Source of the DNA: CAZVBV01 sp964578905
Lineage (GTDB): Bacteria > Patescibacteriota > Gracilibacteria > UBA4473
NCBI GenBank assembly: GCA_964578905.1
Contig: CAZOER010000022.1
Location: forward strand, 1 to 14,751
Length of the DNA: 14,751 nt
Direction of reading: 5' to 3'
Positions 1 to 6,259 of the stretch are shown here, in pieces. A program made the position numbers and the translations under genes. Every line of letters starts with the position of its first letter. Position 1 is the first letter of the stretch. Below the pieces are notes generated by a model. That model ran no database searches. It had not been told where the DNA came from and saw only the letters and a program-made list of their open reading frames with translations.

Positions 1-33
1 AAGAATGAATTTATCTGGATACAAGAGACGATC

Positions 34-88
34 ACCTGAACTAAAATATTCAATAATGCAAAAAAATATTTCCCTCAGGTTTTTTTTT
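34..88 (+). terminator. Rho-independent terminator of an upstream transcript
   Basis: An interrupted stem is formed by ACCTGA (34-39) with TCAGGT (75-80) and, inside it, AAATATT (44-50) with AATATTT (65-71). It is followed directly by a run of nine T (80-88). It would end a transcript entering from the left. It also argues that the reading frame open from base 5 is not translated before base 107. Confidence 0.55.
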
Positions 89-91
89 AAG

Positions 92-97
92 TACACT
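92..97 (+). promoter_or_regulatory. Putative -10 box of carB
   Basis: TACACT lies 9 nt before the ATG at 107, after the upstream terminator. No good -35 is visible at 16-18 nt. If it is used, the mRNA would have almost no leader. Confidence 0.35.
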
Positions 98-106
98 GTT
101 CCCGAT

Positions 107-1750
107 ATGAAAATTCTATTGTTAGGGTCAGGAGCGTTAAAGATAGGAGAAGCGGGTGAATTTGATTATTCTGGTTCGCAGGCCATCAAGGCGTTCAAGA
201 AGAACGGTCATGAGGTTGTTTTGATAAACCCGAATATTGCAACAATTCAAACCGATCCTCAGAATTTTACGACTGAAGATACGGGACCGGATAAGATTTA
301 TCTTCTCCCCGTTAAACCGACATTTGTGCAGAAGATCATTGAAAAAGAAAAACCAGATGCACTGGCATTGTCTTTCGGAGGACAGACGGCGCTTAATTGT
401 GGGCTCGAACTTGAGAAGTCTGGGTTTTTGAAGAAACACAAAGTGAGAGTTCTTGGAACCCCTGTGTCAGTGATTGAAGCGACAGAGGATCGAGAAATCT
501 TTAAACAGAAACTGAAAGAAATTATGATATTGACCCCTCGATCTATTGCAACGAAGAATCTCAAAGACGCCAAAGTGGCCTCTCAAAAAATCGGATTCCC
601 TCTTATTATGCGAGCGGGATTTGCACTGGGAGGAAAGGGCTCTGGATTCTGTGATGATGAAAAGCAATTTGAAGAAATGGCAAAAGAGGCGTTTGCGTTC
701 TCTCCTCAGGTGTTGGTGGAGGAAGATCTGCGTGGATGGAAGGAAGTGGAGTACGAAGTGGTGCGAGATGGTGATGACAACTGTATCACGGTGGTGAACA
801 TGGAGAACTTCGATCCGCTCGGAATTCATACTGGAGAATCGATCGTGATCTCCCCTTCTATGACCTTGGCAAACTCTGAATATCAAATGCTGAGAACTGT
901 GTCTATTACAACGATTCGTCACTTAGGAATTGTCGGAGAATGTAATATTCAATTTGCTCTCAATCCAGAAGACGATAAGGACTATCGAGTTATTGAGGTG
1001 AATGCGCGACTGAGTAGAAGTTCAGCGTTAGCGTCAAAGGCGTCTGGATATCCACTCGCTGCGGTTGCAGCTGAGATCATCCTCGGGAAGACAATGCCTG
1101 AGATTCCAAATGCAATTACAAAGGTAACGACGAGTTTCTTTGAACCAGCGTTGGATTATATTGCGGTAAAGATTCCTCGATGGGATTTGCAGAAATTTAG
1201 AAAAGTATCGCATGAGATTTCTACGGAAATGAAATCCGTGGGAGAGGTTATGGCACTGGGACGAAACTTCCCAGAGTGTATTCAGAAAGCCGTGCGTATG
1301 TTGGCGGTGGGCTCTGAAGGAGTGCTCGACTCCCCTACTAAGTTTGAAAGCAAGGAAGAACTCGAAGAGCATATTCGAATTGCTTCTCCACGAAGACTTT
1401 TTGCTGTTTCTGAAGGCTTGTTCTCACAAACCTTCACACTCGAACAAATATGGGAAATGACCAAGATTGATCGATGGTTCCTCCAGCAATTGGAACGGAT
1501 TACAGATTGTGCGAGAGAGATGGAAAAAGGAAAGCTCACAGAATCACTGCTCCGTGATGCGAAAGTCCTTGGGTTCTCTGATAATGAGATTGCTCGACAT
1601 ACAAAGAAAGACGCGAAGGATGTCCGAAAAGAACGAATCGCAAAAGGTATTCGTCCGATTACAAAGCAAATCGACACATTGGCCGCTGAATTCCCAGCAC
1701 AAACAAACTACCTCTACACGACGTACTTAGGGAAGGAGGATGATGTGTAA
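107..1750 (+). CDS. carB: Carbamoyl-phosphate synthetase large subunit, N-terminal half only
   Basis: 547 residues from the ATG at 107. The product matches the first synthetase half of CarB, which makes carboxy-phosphate and carbamate from bicarbonate, ATP and ammonia for pyrimidine and arginine synthesis. Residues 7-24 (GSGALKIGEAGEFDYSGS) are the CarB N-terminal signature, residues 90-93 are FGGQ, a Gly-rich ATP-grasp loop is at 173-180, and EVNARLSRSSALASKASG is the later metal-binding segment. The last third matches the oligomerisation domain and ends TNYLYTTYLGKEDDV just where the second half starts in full-length (about 1070 aa) proteins. The wording is closest to the Bacteroidetes/eukaryote type of CarB, from memory. 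The frame is open from base 5, but those 34 residues have no CarB similarity and cover a terminator. The C-terminal half, which phosphorylates carbamate, is not in this window. The stop is TAA, 7 bp from a convergent gene. Confidence 0.9.
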   Translation: MKILLLGSGALKIGEAGEFDYSGSQAIKAFKKNGHEVVLINPNIATIQTDPQNFTTEDTGPDKIYLLPVKPTFVQKIIEKEKPDALALSFGGQTALNCGLELEKSGFLKKHKVRVLGTPVSVIEATEDREIFKQKLKEIMILTPRSIATKNLKDAKVASQKIGFPLIMRAGFALGGKGSGFCDDEKQFEEMAKEAFAFSPQVLVEEDLRGWKEVEYEVVRDGDDNCITVVNMENFDPLGIHTGESIVISPSMTLANSEYQMLRTVSITTIRHLGIVGECNIQFALNPEDDKDYRVIEVNARLSRSSALASKASGYPLAAVAAEIILGKTMPEIPNAITKVTTSFFEPALDYIAVKIPRWDLQKFRKVSHEISTEMKSVGEVMALGRNFPECIQKAVRMLAVGSEGVLDSPTKFESKEELEEHIRIASPRRLFAVSEGLFSQTFTLEQIWEMTKIDRWFLQQLERITDCAREMEKGKLTESLLRDAKVLGFSDNEIARHTKKDAKDVRKERIAKGIRPITKQIDTLAAEFPAQTNYLYTTYLGKEDDV

Positions 1751-1757
1751 GATATTC

Positions 1758-1994
1758 CTAAAGGTGTTCACTTAGGATTACCTCTGCAGATTGCTCTCCT
1801 TTTTTCTCAGGATACTCTTTTGTCGGAGCTGTTTGCACAATAGCCTCATCTGGCCCTGTTACCACAAGAACACTCACACGAGTGCCTGCCTTCATTACCT
1901 CTCCGGGAATTCTTCCTGTTGTAGCAAGTTCGTCTTTTAAAAGAGGAAATTCAAACCCCTCTTTAACTTCACCATTAACTTTAACTTCTGTCAT
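1758..1994 (-). CDS. Small hypothetical protein downstream of rplS
   Basis: 78 residues, not recognised. It is soluble and mixed alpha/beta in appearance, with no signal peptide or membrane segment. Residues such as GEVMKAGTRVSVLVVTGPDEAIVQTAP alternate hydrophobic and polar, suggesting a small beta-rich fold. It starts 10 bp after the rplS stop, and a purine-rich AGAGG inside the end of rplS sits about 14 nt before its ATG, so it is probably the second gene of an rplS transcript. It ends in TAG, convergent with carB with only 7 bp between. Codon use is like its neighbours. It could be a lineage-specific protein; no function is assigned. Confidence 0.6.
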   Translation of the reverse strand: MTEVKVNGEVKEGFEFPLLKDELATTGRIPGEVMKAGTRVSVLVVTGPDEAIVQTAPTKEYPEKKGEQSAEVILSEHL

Positions 1995-2004
1995 AATTTA
2001 ATAA

Positions 2005-2547
2005 TTATTCCTCTTTCTTTTCTTCTTTTACTTCCTCAACAACCTCTTCTTTAGGTTCTTCAGTAACTTCTTCAGCTTTTGGCGCTTCAACAGGTGTTTC
2101 TTCTTTCTTTTCTTCTACCACCTCCTCAGTCTTTGCTTCTTCTTTTACCTCTTCCACTTTTTCTTCTACTTCTTGTTCGAATTCTTTGTGTTCGAGTTTA
2201 AGCTCTGTTTCTTTTAAACGGAGTGCCTTTCCAGACAATGATCGCAAGAAACCAAGTTTTGCTCGTCGAACCTTGTGCGCTCGAAGAACATCAATCTTTA
2301 CAACGTTTGGAGAGTGAATTGGGTATGTTTTTTCAACACCAACTCCTTCTGCAATCTTTCGTACAGTAAAAGTGCTTTCAACACCGTGTCCTGGGTTTAC
2401 CGCAATAACAGTTCCTTCAAAGACCTGAACTCGTTCTTTGTTTCCTTCCTTAATCTTTTGGTGGACCTTAACTAAATATCCTGCACGGAGGTCAGGAACA
2501 GAGGCCTTACAATATTTTTTCGTAAACTGGTGAAGTAATTGGCTCAT
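2005..2547 (-). CDS. rplS: 50S ribosomal protein L19 with acidic C-terminal tail
   Basis: 180 residues from the ATG at 2547. Residues 1-113 are a full L19 core: VPDLRAGYLVKVHQKIKEG, then EGTVIAVNPGHGVESTFTVRKI, then HSPNVVKIDVLRAHKVRRAKL, and LRSLSGKALRLKE at the usual C-terminus (bacterial L19 is about 115 aa). L19 sits at the 30S-50S interface. Residues 114-180 are an extra tail made almost entirely of Glu, Lys and Val with a few Pro, probably disordered or helical. The frame stays open to a TTG at 2598, but that codon lies in the -35 box of a good promoter, so 2547 is the better start. No Shine-Dalgarno is evident. The 78-residue gene follows at 10 bp. Confidence 0.93.
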   Translation of the reverse strand: MSQLLHQFTKKYCKASVPDLRAGYLVKVHQKIKEGNKERVQVFEGTVIAVNPGHGVESTFTVRKIAEGVGVEKTYPIHSPNVVKIDVLRAHKVRRAKLGFLRSLSGKALRLKETELKLEHKEFEQEVEEKVEEVKEEAKTEEVVEEKKEETPVEAPKAEEVTEEPKEEVVEEVKEEKKEE

Positions 2548-2570
2548 AACAAATGAATAAAATCGCGCAG

Positions 2571-2598
2571 ATTGTAGAGCTTCGCAATCTTTCGTCAA
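2571..2598 (-). promoter_or_regulatory. Promoter of rplS
   Basis: On the minus strand, TTGACG (2593-2598), a 16-nt spacer and TACAAT (2571-2576). Transcription would start near 2564, giving a leader of about 17 nt before the ATG at 2547. It rules out the upstream TTG start. Confidence 0.65.
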
Positions 2599-2622
2599 TA
2601 TTTTTTTTAAACAAAAGAAATC

Positions 2623-3198
2623 CTACGCGTTCACCAACACTTCAGTATCTTTCTTAAGTTTGTTTTTCAGTACAATATTTTCTTTTTCAGTGAAAACTGT
2701 TTGTACGAATTTGTCTTTCAATGTGATTCTATAAAGGAAATCCTCTCTCGTCATCACTCCATATTTCAGGTTCTTGTTTGGGAAAGCCGTATCGAGGTAT
2801 TTCTGTAAAGCGCCTCGATCAACATTTCCTACAATAAAGAGATCAGTTTCTGATTCTTTATTCACAAATGCTCCTGTAAGGATGAGAATGTCGACGTCTC
2901 CCATCTTGCTGATTTTCTTCAAGACTTCTTGATTATCCTCGTTCGTCTTTCGGACAATAGAGGTTAATTCGTGGAGAATGGGGAAGTGTGGGTTAACACG
3001 GTAATATTTTTTTCGATTTCGTTCTGAAGATTTGAGCATTCCTATCTTTTCAAGGTTCTCAAGCTCTCGTCGGAGAGAGTTAATTTGTTCGTCTAACACT
3101 CGTGTGAGTTCTCTAATAAAAAATTCCTCATCTGGGTTGTTGAGAAATTGTTGGAAGAGTTTTACTCGTGCTCCGGAACCGAAGATTTTCTTGAGCAT
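2623..3198 (-). CDS. Winged-helix DNA-binding regulator, CPR type
   Basis: 191 residues from the ATG at 3198. Residues 1-70 read as a winged helix: MLKKIFGSGARVKLFQQFL is the first helix, EEFFIRELTRVLDEQINSLR the helix-turn-helix, and LEKIGMLKSSERNRKKYYRV the wing that ends on the typical KKYYRVNP. The rest (about 75-191) is an alpha/beta domain with MGDVDILILTGAF and ETDLFIVGNVDRGALQKYL, resembling the degenerate nucleotidyltransferase-like domain that often follows such HTH regions. The catalytic Asp pair of active nucleotidyltransferases is not clear. The frame continues to a TTG at 3228, but a TTGACA-17-TACTTT promoter places the start of transcription near 3222, so 3198 is chosen. It is probably a transcriptional regulator; the target is unknown. 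It is transcribed separately from rplS, which has its own promoter. Confidence 0.7.
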   Translation of the reverse strand: MLKKIFGSGARVKLFQQFLNNPDEEFFIRELTRVLDEQINSLRRELENLEKIGMLKSSERNRKKYYRVNPHFPILHELTSIVRKTNEDNQEVLKKISKMGDVDILILTGAFVNKESETDLFIVGNVDRGALQKYLDTAFPNKNLKYGVMTREDFLYRITLKDKFVQTVFTEKENIVLKNKLKKDTEVLVNA

Positions 3199-3228
3199 AT
3201 TTTGTGCACAAAAAGAGTATGCATACAA

Positions 3229-3257
3229 AAAGTATTCGTTTCTAGGAAGAATGTCAA
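3229..3257 (-). promoter_or_regulatory. Promoter of the winged-helix gene
   Basis: Minus strand TTGACA (3252-3257), 17-nt spacer, TACTTT (3229-3234). The -35 overlaps one arm (TCAAAACT, 3254-3261) of an inverted repeat whose other arm, AGTTTTGA, is at 3302-3309. That could be an operator for autoregulation, but the arms are 40 nt apart. Confidence 0.5.
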
Positions 3258-3416
3258 AACTTTTTTTACTAAAAACTCGTTAAGGGCTTTAATAAGCGAA
3301 TAGTTTTGAAGAAAAAAATACTTCATGAGCTCTTTTTGTTTTCATTTTGAATACATTTTTTGTTCAATAAAAATATATTTTGACACCCAAAATAGTACAA
3401 AAAAATAAATACAAAA

Positions 3417-3439
3417 AAAGTCTCGGAGACCGAGACTTT
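3417..3439 (-). terminator. Rho-independent terminator after the tig/LapA-like pair
   Basis: A perfect 10-bp stem (3417-3426 with 3430-3439, core AGTCTCGG/CCGAGACT) with a 3-nt loop AGA. On the minus strand it is followed by a run of T (the A-run at 3413-3419 overlaps the stem edge). It ends transcription of the gene at 3464-3706. Confidence 0.85.
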
Positions 3440-3463
3440 CTTATTTTAATACGGAATCTGTCA

Positions 3464-3706
3464 CTACAGATCGATGTCTGAACTCCCTATAGAAGAAGTG
3501 TTGCTTCCTTTGCTTGAAACGGTAAGTCCAAGGAAGAAGCCTGCCACAATCCCTATGAATGTACTAAACATGATCGTAAAGAAGAGGCTTTGAGTTGCTA
3601 CCTTAAAAAGGAAGAGCACTCGTGCGTTTGTCGCTATGTTCTCAAAGGCAAAAATAAGCCCCAAGACCATAAAGCAAAGAAAGAGAATGAAGTAAGGTTT
3701 TTTCAT
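3464..3706 (-). CDS. Small two-helix membrane protein, LapA/DUF1049-like
   Basis: 80 residues with two hydrophobic segments, about 5-21 and 38-62, separated by FENIATNARVLFLFKVAT. That spacing, with a short N-x-(V/L)-x-(V/L)-x-(F/L) strand between two helices and a glycine-rich second helix (FIGIVAGFFLGL), is the pattern of the LapA/DUF1049 family of small inner-membrane proteins, which act in envelope assembly in proteobacteria. The C-terminal 18 residues are Ser-rich and polar. Its ATG is 14 bp after the trigger factor stop with no ribosome binding site, and a strong terminator follows, so it is the last gene of a tig transcript. The function in this organism is unknown. Confidence 0.6.
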   Translation of the reverse strand: MKKPYFILFLCFMVLGLIFAFENIATNARVLFLFKVATQSLFFTIMFSTFIGIVAGFFLGLTVSSKGSNTSSIGSSDIDL

Positions 3707-3720
3707 GTGTTTTTTTACTA

Positions 3721-4992
3721 CTAAGTTAACGAAAGCATAAGACCCTCCAAGTATTTGTCAATTTTCAAGTTGAGCACTGTCTTTTGGAGTTCTTCTTCTC
3801 GATGAGCTTGTTCCCCGAGTTGAGGCATTCGTTGATCAACGATGAGTCCCGCTTTGGTCATCTCATCTTTATCAAGTTCAATCTTCTCGAGTTTTACAAT
3901 CTCAGATAGTGCGAGGAATACCGTTAGATTCGCTGTAGCGTCTTTTGCGAATTGTTTCTTAAGATCATCCTCCTTTTTCCCAATCGCCTTCCAGAAGGCC
4001 TCAGGATCGTGTGCGTATTGAGGAGATTTTTTCACTTCTTCCAAACGCATTTCGCATTCTCGATCAATCCATGAGCTCGGGAGATCAGCCTTTGTCGTCT
4101 TAAGAAGCTTCTCGTTGTACTCCCCTATTTTCTTTTTCTTTTCTTCGTTTCGTTTATTCCGTTCTACCATTTGTTCAATATCTTTTTTGAACTCGTCGAT
4201 TTTTTTCTTTCGTCCTGTAATCTTTTCAATCATTTCTTCGTCAATGTGTTTCGCTGATACCTCACCAACGCTATTCATCTTAATATCAAAAGGAACAGAT
4301 GTTCCGGCGAGGTCTTTCGCTTGGTATTCTTTTGGAAATTTCACCTTCACGGCTTTCTTTTCCTCTCCTGCCTTCATGCCTTCGTAGGCTTTCTCAAGGT
4401 CAGGCAAGAACTGTCCAGATCCAATAACAAAAGGAACCGCTTTCCCTTCTGTATTTGGGATTGTTTCTCCTTTCTTATCTTTTCCAACGAAATCAACTTC
4501 CACCACATCCCCTTTCTCAGAAGCTCGTTTTACCGTCTTCTGGAGCTTCATGTCGCTCATAATGTGTTCGATTGTTTCCTCCACTTCTTTCGCATCTACA
4601 CTTATTTTAAGTGGTGTCATTTTAATCTTGTCATATCCTTTCACTGTAATCTCTGGGAATACTTCCACCTCGGCTTTAATCTCGATGGGCATCTTCTTTA
4701 CATCAGAGAAATCAATCTTCGGAGCCGCAACGGGCTGAATTTTATTTGTCATAATAAACTCTCGGTAGTGCTTATCAACGGCAGTATTGAGCGCTTCGTA
4801 TTCGAGGCGATCAGCACCCATGTGCTCGATAACTACCTTGTCAGGAGCTTTTCCTTTTCGGAATCCCTCCGCTTTTACTTCCCCTCGGAAGTGTTCGATA
4901 ACCGCTTTCTTTGCTTTCTTAATGTCACCTTCTTCAATAGAAAAAGAGAAGCTGATCTTTGAATGGGAAAGCTTTTTAAATGGGGCACTCAT
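3721..4992 (-). CDS. tig: Trigger factor, ribosome-associated chaperone
   Basis: 423 residues from the ATG at 4992. Residues 43-50 are GFRKGKAP, the ribosome-docking signature loop in the N-terminal domain. A PPIase (FKBP-like) domain follows at about 145-235 (GDVVEVDFVGKDKKGE, VIGSGQFLPDLEKAYEGMKAGEEK), then a long helical C-terminal chaperone region with many Lys/Glu residues. The length is typical of the family (about 430). It binds L23 at the exit tunnel and shields nascent chains. The frame is open to a TTG at 5055, but those 21 residues do not resemble the family, and a TATAAT box lies between the two starts, so 4992 is used. It is followed at 14 bp by a small membrane protein gene. Confidence 0.92.
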   Translation of the reverse strand: MSAPFKKLSHSKISFSFSIEEGDIKKAKKAVIEHFRGEVKAEGFRKGKAPDKVVIEHMGADRLEYEALNTAVDKHYREFIMTNKIQPVAAPKIDFSDVKKMPIEIKAEVEVFPEITVKGYDKIKMTPLKISVDAKEVEETIEHIMSDMKLQKTVKRASEKGDVVEVDFVGKDKKGETIPNTEGKAVPFVIGSGQFLPDLEKAYEGMKAGEEKKAVKVKFPKEYQAKDLAGTSVPFDIKMNSVGEVSAKHIDEEMIEKITGRKKKIDEFKKDIEQMVERNKRNEEKKKKIGEYNEKLLKTTKADLPSSWIDRECEMRLEEVKKSPQYAHDPEAFWKAIGKKEDDLKKQFAKDATANLTVFLALSEIVKLEKIELDKDEMTKAGLIVDQRMPQLGEQAHREEELQKTVLNLKIDKYLEGLMLSLT

Positions 4993-5008
4993 GGTGTATG
5001 AAGTTAAA

Positions 5009-5014
5009 ATTATA
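5009..5014 (-). promoter_or_regulatory. -10 box of tig
   Basis: Minus-strand TATAAT, 16 nt before the tig ATG. A -35 matching TTGACA is not seen at the expected distance. It lies in the 92-bp gap shared with the divergent SNase-like gene. Confidence 0.5.
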
Positions 5015-5084
5015 TTAAGTCGGCAGGATGGTACGGATATTATTTTGTTTGACAAATATTTTGGCTTTTGAAAAGGTGCTTCTT

Positions 5085-6074
5085 ATGAAAAGATATATAT
5101 TCCTAGTTTTAATTGTCATTACGTTGTTATTACAAACTATAACATCCCCTGTCCTCGCGACTCCTGCGTGGGAGCGGGTAAAGGTTGATCGAGTCCTGGA
5201 TAACCAACACGTCCAGCTCTTTGATGGTCGAGTTATACGAATTATAGGCATGACTCCCCCATCACTCTTCGAGAAACAAAGTCATCAGTCTTGTTTCGCT
5301 CGACCATTCTTTCGACTCCTGAAGTTATTAATCGAGAATAAGACAGTGAAGATACGTGGTGACATGACACTTGAAGATGGAACAATTCTCCCTCGACATG
5401 TAAAGCTGGAAAACGGAAGGAATCTCGCGGAATTCCTTTTGGAGAAAGGGAAAACAAGCGTAATGACGATGTCAAAAAAGGCGTCTTTTTATTCTAAATA
5501 TCGCAACGCGCAGGCAATGGCGAAGGATTCTGAAATCGGAATATGGAAAGGTTGTGGAGGAAATAAGGATCTTCATGAACGATTGAGGCGCTCTGGAATT
5601 GGTTTGCGAAACACTCCTCGCGCATCATTCCTGGCCCCAATCTCTGTCGGACAGGTAAAGGAAGTGCTCTCAGGAGAGAAATTGCTCCTGACAAATGGAC
5701 TGAAAGTGCAAATGATCGGCGTGTCAGTTCCCTCTTCTTTCGATTCAAGAAAAGGATTCTCGTGTTTTGGTTTGCAAGCAAGGCAACATCTCGAATCGCT
5801 CATTCTTCATAAGCAGGTGTTTCTTCGGAGGGATACCTCACAATTAAATGATGATGGAGATCTTCTGCGGTATGTATTTCTCCCTCTTCATGATAAACGA
5901 GGGCGAGAGCTCTTTATTAATAAACAAATAATTGAAGACGGATACGCGAAACATCGCAAAAGCGAAACCGATAAAAAGTATGAGGATATTTTGAAAAGTG
6001 CCCAAGAGATCGCTTATAAGGATAAAAAAGGATCATGGGATAATTGTCTGCAATCAATATTAGCCGAGAAATAA
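5085..6074 (+). CDS. Secreted tandem SNase-fold (thermonuclease-like) protein
   Basis: 329 residues from the ATG at 5085, with AAAAGGTG 7 nt upstream as ribosome binding site. Residues 1-25 are a signal peptide (MKRY, a hydrophobic run, cleavage near VLA). Two staphylococcal-nuclease-like units follow, at about 33-157 and 186-321. Each has the first strand with a VxxV(L/V)..E/N..L..G..V.MIG pattern, a Cys before the central helix (C70, C227), and a closing W-x-x-C (C157, C321), suggesting one disulfide per unit. Family catalytic residues are eroded: the usual D-T-P-E is MTPPS in unit 1 and VSVPS in unit 2, and unit 2 has Gln where the first Arg is expected. Unit 2 keeps LLRYVFL and EDGYAKH. 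The protein is therefore probably exported and may bind rather than cut nucleic acid or peptide. A start at 5028 is possible but would bury the signal peptide. Confidence 0.75.
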   Translation: MKRYIFLVLIVITLLLQTITSPVLATPAWERVKVDRVLDNQHVQLFDGRVIRIIGMTPPSLFEKQSHQSCFARPFFRLLKLLIENKTVKIRGDMTLEDGTILPRHVKLENGRNLAEFLLEKGKTSVMTMSKKASFYSKYRNAQAMAKDSEIGIWKGCGGNKDLHERLRRSGIGLRNTPRASFLAPISVGQVKEVLSGEKLLLTNGLKVQMIGVSVPSSFDSRKGFSCFGLQARQHLESLILHKQVFLRRDTSQLNDDGDLLRYVFLPLHDKRGRELFINKQIIEDGYAKHRKSETDKKYEDILKSAQEIAYKDKKGSWDNCLQSILAEK

Positions 6075-6082
6075 CTCTCTTT

Positions 6083-6196
6083 TTTTGTCATTCCGGGCTT
6101 GTTCCGGAATCAAACCTTCTGTTTCTGCACTCGCTACGCTCTTTCAAAAGATAACTACGGGACGCTTGATCCTGAAATAAATTCAGGATGACAAAA
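6083..6196. repeat. MITE/REP-like palindromic element
   Basis: A 114-bp intergenic unit bounded by a perfect 9-bp terminal inverted repeat, TTTTGTCAT (6083-6091) and ATGACAAAA (6188-6196). It contains two hairpins: ATTCCGG/CCGGAAT (6090-6096 with 6104-6110, 7-nt loop) and ATCCTGAA/TTCAGGAT (6169-6176 with 6182-6189, 5-nt loop). The GTCATTCCGG and GTCATCCTGA edges resemble dispersed palindromic repeats seen in many bacteria. No transposase or target duplication could be confirmed. It separates the SNase-like gene from proS. Confidence 0.6.
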
Positions 6197-6246
6197 TTAG
6201 AAATTGAAAATTAGAGAAGAAACCATTATCATTCCCTTACATTTTG

Positions 6247-6252
6247 TATCTT
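6247..6252 (+). promoter_or_regulatory. Putative -10 box of proS
   Basis: TATCTT ending exactly 7 nt before the ATG at 6260, so the transcript would begin at or next to the start codon. There is no Shine-Dalgarno upstream. The -35 is not clear. Confidence 0.35.
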
Positions 6253-6259
6253 TATTTGC

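Noticed and set aside
467..922. A 151-residue minus-strand open frame inside carB
   Set aside because: It is His/Arg/Ser-rich and antisense to the conserved ATP-grasp domain; shadow frame.
1753..1776. A hairpin TCCTAA/TTAGGA between carB and its convergent neighbour as a terminator
   Set aside because: Only a 6-bp stem with a long loop and no T-run on either strand.
4321..4962. A 213-residue open frame on the plus strand opposite tig
   Set aside because: It is antisense to a well supported trigger factor and has no family similarity; it is a shadow frame.
5049..5054. TTGACA as the -35 of the SNase-like gene
   Set aside because: No -10-like hexamer lies 16-18 nt downstream, where the ribosome binding site AAAAGGTG is found instead.
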